64,000 nt of DNA from Meandrina meandrites (taxonomy: Eukaryota; Cnidaria; Anthozoa; Scleractinia; Meandrinidae). The notes under the pieces were generated by a model. That model was not told the origin of the DNA. It ran no database searches and saw only the letters and a list, made by a program, of their open reading frames with translations. This document shows positions 48,580 through 59,800 of this stretch, in pieces. Each line of letters begins with the position of its first letter. The first letter of the stretch is position 1. The translations under genes and the position numbers were made by a program. The stretch covers positions 5,998,501 to 6,062,500 of the forward strand of contig OY855906.1 of the NCBI GenBank assembly GCA_963693305.1, written 5' to 3'.

Positions 48580-51500
48580 ATGGGTTGCGCGAACTCGCAC
48601 AGTGTTGAAACTTCCCTTAGTGCATATCCTTTTCTGGCCATCGACAAAACTGTGATCCCCTTAACCGCTGATCAAAAACGAACTGTGCAAGAAACCTGGG
48701 AGATCATAGAACCGTACAAGAAAGAGATTGGAGTCAACGTCTACATAAGGTAAGTTAGAACATCTTATAAGATATTTATATGAGTCTTTTATCATTAAGT
48801 GTTAATATATCAAGAACCAAGATTCTAAGGATCTTTATCATTGTTTACACTCCAAACAGCGCGTATATATTTTTTTCGTATTTATGATTTTCGAAATTTC
48901 CTTTTGACGCCGGCATGAATACACTGTTTAGAGTAGTTCCGAACTGAATTATCAAAAATCAAACACTTCAGTTTTCATGATATTATAGCTTATATATCCT
49001 CTGTGCATTAGACGAAGATTTTTATCCTTTTTACATCGACAACACTACCTTTTTTTATTTTGTCTATGCGTACAGGCCTCAATTCTGGATCTGAACAAGG
49101 AAATAAGGTTTATCAGTACATAAGGAAATGGCAATTATTCTTTAGTTAAAAGTTGAAAACATTAGAAAGGTTATTTTATTACGTAATGGGATGGACAGTT
49201 CTGTTTCAATGACTTGCCGAGCTTTACAATCAAAAACAGTAAAATTAAAATTGCAAGACGCTTCCATCTCGAATTAACATCTAATTTTTAGATAAAATAT
49301 AAGTAAAAGTGATGTGAATAAAGAATATCATCAACTAGGGGATTGTTTTGATCTACAATCTTCTCCAAACCAACCTAAAAGTCCCGTTTACACAGGCGAC
49401 ATTTCTAGTGAAACTTTTTGCGCGCTCAAGCTCGCGATGAAAATCGCACGAAAATCGCAAGTGTAAACTAGACGCAATTTTACTACGATTTTTCACCGAT
49501 ATTAGGGGGGTTTCGAATGTCTGCGTTATCGCAGTGAGAAATGGCGCCCAAATCGCTGCTAGTTCCATTGCGAGCTTTAAAGCGACAAAAGTTACACTGG
49601 AAAGCGCGCCAAAAAATTACATCAACAATCGCCTATGTAAACCGGCCTTAAAAGAGATTAATGGCAATTAGTAAGGATCAAGCTTCAAACGGATCAAACA
49701 AGCTTCAAACGTACCAACAACATAACAGATAGTTAGAAGATAACAGATAGTTAGAAGGAAATTTCTTGCCCGTTTCAACCGTAATCCGTTCTCATAACTC
49801 GACTTGAACGTTGACATGAAACGTGCTCGGAGTTACAAATTAAATTTGTCACCACAGAAACATTTGGCTTCGGTAAAAATCTTATAAAGTGTCCATGACA
49901 CGAAACTTGTTATTTTATTCAAAAGTTTTATTTTTAACGGGTTTTAGGTGTTTAAAATCTTTGAAAAAATAAATACTATTTTTTGGCTCAAAATACGCGC
50001 TATTTTGGCGAAAGAATGTGTCTTATGAATGAACGAATACGTGACAAACTTCTTACAATTACATTATTTATTTAAGTGTCGATGTAGACTTAAAAGTTCC
50101 AGAATTAATCACGCAGTTTTAAAGCTATTTGTAAAGTCAAACAATCAAGGAAAAGATAAAATCCTTTTAAGTCTGCTGGCATGGGGTCACAATAATGGTT
50201 TTCTTTTGCACTCTCTTTCTCAGCGCCCAAAAGCATCTACGTGTTGGAAGTTTAGCACGGGAGTAATTTAATTAGGAACAGTAAATATCCACTGCCTTGG
50301 ACAGCTGAGTTTGAAACACGTTCAAGCGCAAGCTACACTATGTCGTATTTTTTTTTCTATTTTATTCTAAGCACGTAAAGCCTTCCAGTTGATTGTTCTC
50401 CTTGACATGTATAACTTGCAAGTCACTGGCAATCCATCTTCATTACAGTGGAACCCCATACTCGTACCCAGTCGCTATTTACGTGTTTTAGGGCGAGTGA
50501 AGATTGGATACGAAGGCGGATTGAGGCGCGTGGGGCGTCATGGGAAGGGTCAATCCAACATGGTATCCAGTCTTCCCTAGCCCCCAAAACACGTGAATAG
50601 CGACTGGGTACGAGTCTGGTGGAACCCCAAAAGTGCCCAAGGACTGGCAATAAGTGTTCGTTATACCGTTGTTCTCAGGTTGTCATACATTTGACTGTTA
50701 CAATGGAACGCAAATATAACGAACGCCTTTATAGCGAAGTTCCCGTTATAACGCACACAATTTCCCAGTCACTTGGCAAGTCGTTATATAAAGGTTTCCT
50801 TGTAGTAACTGTATGGCAAGGCTCAGTGAAAAATATTATTCGTTATACCGTTTTAAAGGGTTCGTTATTGTAGGAAGTGACTAGAATGTATACTCAAAAA
50901 TCAGAAATCCACTGGGAAACTGGAACCCAAGCACTCCAGTGTTTGGGTTTCAGTCTCCCAGCGGATTTCTGATTTTGGAGTATTCATTCCAGTCAAGACC
51001 TTCCACTGTACTCAGTTTAGCGTTGATTTCCACCGACGCGTAATTTTAATGTGCACACTGACATGACAAAATAGTATGGTAGCTTCTGTTTGGCTGAGAG
51101 AAGGTTTTAGCTACATTAAATGTTGGATTATAATAAACCTCAGGCCCTTTTTTTCTAGATTCCTGTCGATGAATCTTAATTTAAAAGCTCGCTTTCGTGA
51201 ATTTAAAGATATCTCAGTCGACGAAATAAACAAAAGCAATGATCATCCCAGAAGATTGATGGCTGCCATCGAAAACTCGGTGTCCGCTCTCAACGACTCA
51301 GAAACCTTTGCAGGTTACGTGCTGGAGTTAGGAAGAAGACACGCCCGACTCAACTTCAAACCTTCCAAGTCTCACGTAAGAATTATATAGTATACAATGC
51401 CGTATTTAATAAGAAAATGTATGGGCACTTCGCTGTAGCCTGTTCCAGGCTCTCGGTAGTTGAGGGCGAGGGAAAAAAAGCGGGCGAGCGAGGAAGAAAA

Positions 51501-52173
51501 ACGATTCGATCGCCCCCAACTGCAGAGAGCCTAGAACAGGCTAGTTTCGCTGGGGCATAAAAAGTGACCGTAACGACGAGGTGACCGTTAGCAGTGTTCC
51601 ACCGTACAAAGGAGTAAGGATTGGAATCAAGCCACTTTCTTCCGTTATTATTGTAGTGTGTTCTCTTCCTTGGCTGTAGCTTGGGAAAAAAATTCCAATC
51701 TCTTTCCCAGAGTCCACAGGCTCCACGGTCTGCGGATGGTCGCCATGCGCTGACGATGGATGACGATTGGTATCAATTGTTTCCGATCTTATTGACTGGT
51801 GGATACCCGGGGAATTTCTTTTGTTGAAAACTCATTTTCATACCGCCACTGCTGTAACACGAGCAGATTTTAGTGGCCTGTGTGGGCTCCATTACGCATA
51901 TACAATGATAAGAGACAGAAGGCACCTTGGAATTCTCCTTTCTGAGTACATGCTCGGAAGCGCGATTCTTATTTTGTTTGCAATTTTTCCTTGCTTAAAT
52001 ACTTTCCTTTTTGTTTTCCTTTTTCGCAGTTCATTGATTTAAGAAAAGCATTCATTTCTTCCATTAAAGAATTTCTCACTTCTCATTGGAGCTCAGAGGT
52101 AGAGGAGAGCTGGGTACTGCTGTTCGACTTCATGACTGGCATCATGATAAAAGGCTCCAATTCCAAGTCTTAG
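48580..52173 (+). CDS. Globin with N-terminal acylation motif (globin X/neuroglobin-like), 176 aa
   Basis: Haem protein. Three exons: 48580-48749, 51159-51375, 52030-52173, total 177 codons with TAG. Splice phases are 2 and 0, at the classical globin positions B12.2 and G7.0. Visible: Trp40 in helix A, CD-corner Phe69, distal His86 (E7, in NDHPRRLMAAIE) and proximal His118 (F8, in LGRRHARLNFK); the 32-residue E7-F8 spacing is the same as in neuroglobin. The start at 48580 is preferred over an in-frame upstream ATG at 48520 because it gives MGCANS: Gly2, Cys3 and Ser6 form an N-myristoylation plus palmitoylation signal known from globin X, which tethers that globin to the membrane. Roles proposed for such globins are redox or nitrite/NO chemistry and lipid protection rather than oxygen transport. 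The CD-D loop is about four residues shorter than in myoglobin. Convergent with OSCP1. Confidence 0.9.
50463..50613. mobile_element. Inverted-repeat MITE inside a second repeat
   Basis: CGTACCCAGTCGCTATTTAC at the left is complementary to GTGAATAGCGACTGGGTACG at the right. The direct repeat GTGGAACCCCA occurs on both sides (about 50449 and 50620), consistent with insertion into another repeat that continues to about 50875 with CGTTATACCGTT motifs. In the first globin intron. Confidence 0.65.
50878..50996. repeat. Fold-back repeat of about 119 bases
   Basis: TGACTAGAATGTATACTCAA and AAATCAGAAATCCACTGGGA at the left pair with CCCAGCGGATTTCTGATTTT and GAGTATTCATTCCAGTCA at the right. In the first globin intron. 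Confidence 0.75.
51437..51543. repeat. Fold-back repeat of about 107 bases
   Basis: TAGCCTGTTCCAGGCTCTC at the left, GAGAGCCTAGAACAGGCTA at the right. Lies about 60 bases downstream of globin exon two, in the second intron. Confidence 0.7.
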
Positions 52174-52288
52174 CACGCACGTGAAGCGGACGGCTACGGA
52201 ATTCCCAAGTTATAAAAGTTGTAACTTACACACAGTCACTGTTAGTTTCAGTAAAGGAACACCTTCACTTTTTTCGTAGGCTTAATTC

Positions 52289-52364
52289 GTTCCCCGTTTC
52301 CAGGGCCTCTCGCCTTTTCCTCTCCTGTCCTCGGAAAGGAAAAGGAGAGAGGCCCTGGGAACGA
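52289..52364. repeat. Hairpin with CTCGTTCCCAGGGCCTCTC-type arms
   Basis: ATTCGTTCCCCGTTTCCAGG then GCCTCTCGCC pairs with GAGAGGCCCTGGGAACGAGG on the right. Same family as the palindrome at 52416-52476. Confidence 0.65.
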
Positions 52365-52415
52365 GGTTGCCCCAAAATTCCATACTGATGACGTAATAAG
52401 ATCCGCGTGACCTCT

Positions 52416-52476
52416 CAACCTCGTTCCCAGGGTCCTCTCTATATCTGATATAGAGAGGACCCTGGGAACGAGGTTG
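52416..52476. repeat. Perfect 61-base palindrome
   Basis: Two 30-base arms (CAACCTCGTTCCCAGGGTCC onward) are exact reverse complements around a single central T. Located 243 bases after the globin stop codon. Confidence 0.9.
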
Positions 52477-53068
52477 GTGACCTCTATGTTTGGATGTGAG
52501 TTTCGCACGAAAATTCACAACTGACCAATAACTTTCATCTGTTATTTTTTTTTTTTGGATAGAGGCCCCGTCCACACTAATCCAGATAAATTTGAAAATG
52601 GCGTTTTGTTTTACGTCCGAAACATTTTTACTGTCCCCACTGTTCTGGAAAAATTTGGAAACGGAACGGCTGCGAAAGCCAGAAGATATTAATATGCCTT
52701 TTAAAATTTATCTTGGTTAGCGGTGCGCGAAGGCTCAAATGGCTATCCTGTAGCGGACAAAGTAAACATGGTAAAGGCGCCAATGGACGTCAATTTAGCA
52801 TAATTTCGACAAGCTAAAACATACACGTTACAGTAAAGGCCCGAAATAATGCTCTGATTTATTATGATAATAGGATGGAGAGGAGTCCAAGTTAGTCAGT
52901 AATCTACAGACAGAGTTGGGTGACACGTAGTTCTGTTACCTATTAATAAAACTACATACAACATAACACACAAAAAACCCATAACAGTTGAGTTTGTTTT
53001 TTTTTTTACAGAGATGCACGCGAAACCAAAAAAACAAGGGGCGCAAATGACGCGTACTGTCCAATGAC

Positions 53069-53314
53069 TTAGCCCTGACGCGCACACTGTTCAATTACAA
53101 GTATGACGAGTGTCATATTTGGCCCAAAATCAGGCGCCTGATGGCCAATCAGATTAGAGAATTTTGTCAGTTCTGATCTAGAATAGTACACCACACATGA
53201 CAAGTGAGGAAGATAAACGATTGTGAAGATGAAAACGAATAACAATATGAACCTAAAGATTTTGGATCGGTTCCTTTGAGATTTTGTAAGCACGTGTAAT
53301 AAAACTACATTCAA
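53069..53314 (-). pseudogene. Possible GPCR transmembrane fragment
   Basis: The frame contains KSQRNRSKIF then RFILLFVFIFTIVYLPHLSC, a basic cluster followed by a hydrophobic helix ending in YLP, similar to the loop-3/TM6 end of rhodopsin-like receptors. The rest of a receptor is not visible on either side, and the typical WxP is replaced. Weak resemblance; may be chance. Confidence 0.2.
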
Positions 53315-53540
53315 ATAGTATGTAATAGTATGGAACCTAAATATAATAGTTTACTAACTGGTAAAATAACACCAGAGAGGGAAAAATGAACCGAAAAGGA
53401 ACAAGGATGGACAATAATAGACAAGATTTAGATGGATTACAAATGAAGTACCTCATTTAAGAAATCCGTTTATATACAAGTGTATTAGAAATTGTCGTGA
53501 GCTTATTGCGCGCAAACGCAGGCACTAAGAAATTAACTGT

Positions 53541-53546
53541 TTTATT
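53541..53546 (-). terminator. Candidate poly(A) signal of OSCP1
   Basis: AATAAA on the minus strand about 280 bases after the OSCP1 stop. The region is AT-rich, so chance occurrence is possible. Confidence 0.35.
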
Positions 53547-53824
53547 TCAAATTATTACATCAGAAATTAAAAGGGAATTCGCTTTATGTTGCGACTTAAT
53601 TAAATACAATAAATAAAATCATTGATTGATACAACCGGGAAAGATACTATTGAAATAAAATGTAACTCCAAAAGATTAAAACTTGAAAGTAATAAATTGA
53701 CCTAATTTTTTTTATCCACTGTTGTGGTTTTCACTGCTATTGGTTAAATAAAGAAAAAAAAACTGAACTATTAACAAACAGCGTATTGTACGTTATTTCG
53801 TTTCTGTCTGCAAAGAAATACATT

Positions 53825-56800
53825 TTAGGCTTGATCCATTAAATCCAAGAGTTCATCGCCCTTTTCACCTAAAAAAGGACAAAAACAAAGCAGTTAAGCA
53901 TAAACAGGAAGTTCCGTTGTAAAAGGGATAACATAATCCTACAGCACCTGCACACATAAACAAAACATCCAAGCAGGTACAACAAGAAAGAAAACTAACA
54001 AATAAGAGTTACCGTATATTCACAGTACATTATTTTGATTTCTTATACTGCCGTAGTTTCCCCCGGTGAGTATTTCAACTCTCCCCCCCTCCCACCGGAT
54101 GGGATGCTAATCCATAGTGGGGTTACCTCTCGGCATTAAATTTGACACTATCCACTTATACACCATAGTGGTGAATACTTCCTCGGTGTTCCAAAGCATA
54201 GTCCATGTGAAGGTTTTTGTGCAATCAGCAACTCAGCCAACAAAATTGTTACCCAATATCATTCCTTGGCCACCCTGTCACATATTTAACTCACAATTGA
54301 CCTGCTACCCACGTATCAAGGCTTCATAGCTCAGTTGGTAGAGCAATGCACCAGTATCACGGAGGTCATGGGTTCAAATCCAGTAGTAGCCTTGAAAATA
54401 CAATTGCTTAAATTGCTTTCACACTGCAAGGATCATTTCATTCCTTTCATCATTTATCTGCAGTTCATAGACGTCTTTCAAAAATTCATTACATCATATG
54501 TAACCTGGCCGGATCACTTAGGTAACCGCACCAGGTCTTGCTGACATGTAGTAAAATGATGGCCCCGCTGAACCACAGGCATTCTCCCTGTATGTTACAC
54601 ACCCCTTTCTGGGACAATACTAGATCCTGGGAATGAGTATGATGACTGCTTAAGCATGACAAGGTTTACTGCGGTCATTACATCTCATGTGATGAATTCC
54701 TTGTGAGAACAAGTTGAAAACTTACGGTCTCCAGCCCCTTCAATTGAAAATTCATTCATAAGATGCGCCAGCTCCTGCCTATGTTCCTTCTGAAACCAAA
54801 CAAGAATTGCAATAAATTAGCAAAAGAAAAAAAGAAGAAAGTGTTACCTTGATACTTGAGTTTGGAAGGCTTTTTGTATGTAGAGTCATGATCAACAACA
54901 AGATCTCCTGATGTTTTGGGAGAATTTGACTTCATCATTTTCTTAAAGTTATCAGGTCTCTTTTTGAAAAATATTACAATTATTGTATAATAAAGAATCT
55001 ATTGGTGTTGCACACCTTTGCAAAACAAAGATCATGCAAAGTCTCTGAAACAATGCTAAGCTATTCAAAATACAAAAAAGCTACAACTTTAATATACAGA
55101 AATTGCAGAAATAGAATTTTAAATTTGAGAGAAAAAAATATGGTAACATAAAGGTAAGATAAAGTGTGCATTTGAGCCTAGTGGCCCATCAGGCTCGAGC
55201 TTATCCTGTTTTCTGTAGCACAAAGTGACTAGGGGCGCATTCATTTGGGAATATTCTGGAATAAGAATATATTCTGGAATATATTCCGGCTATTCTGCTC
55301 CTGGGAGCAGAATAGCCGGAATGAAAATCCAAGTCATTCCGGAACAGGAAGAGCAGCCAAACGAACGCTAACTTGCATTATTCCAATTATTCTTATTCCG
55401 GATTGATCCCAAACGAACGCGCCCTAGGAGTATTTCCACTCACTCCTGGATGGGATGCTAGTCCATCATATCGCAGGGTTACCCCCAGCAGTAAATTCGG
55501 CCTAGAGAGAAGCACTATGAGAACAAAGTGTCTTGTGAAGAAAACAATGCAGTGCCTGAGCCAGGGCTCCAACTCGGACTCTTTGATCCGGAGTCCAGCC
55601 CACTAACCATTAGGCCACTGCACCTCCCGTATGGTAACAAAATAAACATGACAAGTTACTCATTGACACGTACCTTAGTGGCATCTATTTTAATGACTCT
55701 GTGAGGAGCTTCTTTGTGGGTTTGGATGGCTGCTTGCCTGTAACAAGAAAAATGGCATATTAAGATCACCAGTGAATAACACAAACAATCTCCCTGCCAA
55801 AAGCAAAATCAAATTGCAAATAAAGGTTTCCTGAATTTTAATGTGAAAATTTTCTAATAAAAAGCTATGTAAGGATGTGTATATATTATTTTAGTCCTTT
55901 AGACTGTTTAAGAAGTTTTTTTTGTAACCTTTTACTTCAAGCACTTAAACTACCCTGCTGTGCAACCCTCATTCAATAAAGATCTTATTACCGGTAGTTA
56001 ATAAATTTAGTTATGTGTAGTTATCTGTTTGTTCATTTATTCAAAAGTAAAATGACTCACTCTTCTTCTTCATCTGTGTTGAAGAGATTTAATCTAAACT
56101 GGCCTGCAGAATGACAAGAAAATACAGGAAATTTCAATAACAGAAAAAAATTAGGCATTCAAACACTTAAACATCCTGATGTAGATCAGTGCTGTGCGAT
56201 ATCTGATAGCATGACAACAATAACCAAACTTACTTTCTGGCTTTTTACTTGATCCTCCAACAAGATGAGCTAAAAGATTGAGCTCAGCCTTAGCAAGGGG
56301 ATTTGGGTTGTCTGATGTTTCCTGGAAAGCACAGAGAGCCACATTTCAGAACATTAAACAGCTTCAACAACAAGTGATGAATGACACATGAACCTACCAC
56401 TTCTGATGCAACTGACACTGAGCTTCCAGGGAATTTCTTTGCGGCAGTGGCAGAAGCAACAGGTGTTGGACTGCCTGTTACTGTTTCCACGGCTCTAGAG
56501 GCAGTGTACCTGTTGAAACAGAAAACACCAACAAGCCAATTTCAGGGGTATGAATCTTCAAAATCACTGCACAGGTTTTCTTTGTAATGTTCTAGATCGA
56601 ACAGCTAACTTTCTCAACCAAGTGACAGCTTGTGAAAATACAACTTACTGATGGCAAAAAAAAGAGACAATTGGATCAGTTTAACAATGGCCATCTTAGC
56701 GGCAAAATTCAGTGGCTGTTGGAGAGAGTCCCGGGGGAGGGGGGACTCTGATGGAGTGGGGATGCTTGTCATTGCATTTAGGGTGTACATTGCCAATTTT

Positions 56801-59800
56801 GTTCAGAACAAAACCTTTTAGGGTTGCATGCGAGCAAGTAATAAAATGACCTCATACTGTGTTGATGGTTTCCACCAATCCCCTTATAATGATGCTTTAA
56901 GAAGAGTAAATGTATGGAATGGTGCCGACTGGGAAGGAAAATACTGGCCATTATAGGACATTCACACCAGCCTATTAGCTTCAACAGGTGACTAGCTGAT
57001 CAGAGTTAAAAAAACCTCCAATTAATTCTCAACATACATGTTGCTTCCAAGTTTAATGACTCGGTCACCAAGCAGTTCAAATGACCCTGGTTTGTCTGGA
57101 AGCTGATGACGGCATCCTGTCACAAAGTGACTCGTTCTAGAAACGTGACCCTCAGCATTAAAATACCTGTAATGAAATCACACCACCATTGAGTTCTATT
57201 GTACGGAGTAAAGCTGTGCAGCATTACGAACCACAAAAATGTCTAACATCTAATATTTCACACATTCAGGTCTGTCAGGAGGATCAAGACGTTTACACAC
57301 AGAACCTGAGTGTTGGACCACTCTTGTGGAGTACAAATACCACAAGATATTTTTGTACACAATGTGCATATTTTCCTCTGTTTTATATCCATTTTCATAA
57401 TTTTACCATACACCAGAATAAAGAAAAAACAAATTGTACAGAGGGTAAAACTGAACCAAAACAGATATAATTATTATAGATTAAATTAGCCACGTTCTAA
57501 ACGAGCAGGGGACAGGGTACGAACATATTTTCTCTTTGGTACAAACATTCAATATCGATTGAATTGAAAAATGGGGCACGTCATCTGAAAGGGCATCCAA
57601 AAATTAGTAAATTCACCAAATTTGACGGTTATTGGTTTAAACCCAAAGGCATGGTACACTTAGTATGGATTGGAGGGACAGGTGTCCTCCAATCCATACT
57701 AAGCTCTCTTATTTTAAAAGTGTACCATGCCTTTGCGTTTAAACCAATAACCATCATATTTGGTAAATTTACTAATTTTTGGATGCTCTTTCAGATTATG
57801 TGCCCCATTTTCAATTCAATCGATATTGAATGTTCGTACCAAGAAAAAATATGTTCGTACCCTGCTCGTTTAGAACATGGCCAATTCCTGAGTTTTGATT
57901 AGCTAACAGGCAATGGTATATGAGCTCATATACCATTAGCCACAAATTTCGTAGCCGATAGGCGTCAATGAAAACAGCTGGGGAGCTCAAATATTGCAAT
58001 TATTTTGGCTGTTTTTAATAAAACAGTTATTCCACACTCACTTGTTGGATATGAGATAGTTATAGCCAACTCATATCCAACGTGTGCTTGTGGAATAATT
58101 GTTAAATATAGTACTGGTTTATCACCTGATTGAGCCAGGTACTTCAGTATCCCATGGTACAGGTCCATCAGCAGGTAAAACAAACTTGCCATTGGCATTT
58201 TGAACTTTGTCCTTTAGAAATATAGAAACCTACAGCAATATGACAAGAATAAGAAGTATACATGAGGACTGGAATACAAAATGGAAATTGACCAACAAGA
58301 TTGAACCTAGTAAACAGTCCTGCTCACTACGAGTCTCTCTGTGGCTCAGTGGATAGAGCGCCCACCCAGTGTTTTGGAGGTCCATATGGCAAAATCCCAA
58401 CCAAGAAAGAACCAACCACAATGCTCGGATTTATCTCAAGACTGCCTCACCATATAATAAAAAATCATAGTCTAATTTATGCATGCTTGTGCTTACCCTA
58501 ATATGCATATCCTGGAAGAAGGAAAGAAGAGTCTGGCGTATGATTTGAAATTGTCCTGCATTCAAATTGGAATATGTCTAGAAATAAGAGAAAATCAAAT
58601 GATATACCTTGAATTGATCCATAATGAAAGTTCTCACACCATAAACATGAAAAAATAAATCGTTATCATCAAATATTCACCAGGCTTAAAAAACACCATG
58701 ATCACATTTCTACCACTGCACACATGACGTGCCTGTTGACACTCAGATCATATCAGTATGCAGGATGTTTGTCACATGAACCTAGTATAATGACCTAAGC
58801 TCAGGGCAAGGACTTCTCCTGCAGCAATATGGTAGAGCATTTGGACAACTACTATTGGGAGAACTCGGAACTTCTTTCCAAATATATATACCTGTGTTAC
58901 TTACTGAAAAATCATCATTTTTGATATAAAGGTAGTTTATGGTCATGGTTCACAAAGTTATCACGACACATTATGCAGTTAAAAGAGCAGGAAGGGAGAG
59001 GATGGCAGTCACAAGTGGAGAGTCGCAACAACAGGCATGTGTGTTTTCCATCAATAATCATCATCATTTTTCATTTAAACCATAACCCTAGGTGGGTATA
59101 GGGCCGGACACTCTCCCCCGCCATGCCGCACGGTCACGAGCAGCCGCCACCACCTCACTCCACGAACCGAACCCCAAAGCTGCTCTCTCCCTTTCGGCAG
59201 TTCTGTGCCAAGTCTCCTTGGGTCTGCCACGACGTCGCCTTCCCACAACAACTCAACAAATGCAAAACTGAAGTTGGCATTATATAATAACTACTTTTGA
59301 TTGCCAGTCAATACTGCTTTAAGTTACAATGAACAACAATCCATCAGACGAGTATATAATATAACCTCAATAGCAGATACCTAAAATTGAGGCAAGGACT
59401 ATCATTACCTCATACAGGAGTTTGTAAACATTTTCTACTTGATTGCTTATGGCAGGATTATCACAAGCAAAACTTCGAATTGCATCCATGTGATTATATG
59501 TGACTAGGAGAACATCGGAAGGTCTGAGGCACAAAGAAACCTGACAAAGAAATAGTAAGAAAATAATGGGGATCAATAATGGTTGCAGAATTCTAGGAGA
59601 TTTGTTTTCGTTGGCCATCAAAAAGTCTTCACTTGTCAGCCAGCTAGTGTGCAGTGAGTTCAGACAAGTCTACAACAAGATTGGGCAGTGTTGGGGAGTA
59701 TCTGGCAGTGTTCTCCGTAAGCCCCGGCGACAGGCAAAAATCACCGGCTAGTAGTCCTTGGTGTGCCGGCTACTCTTGAGATAAATAACATTTTTTTAAG

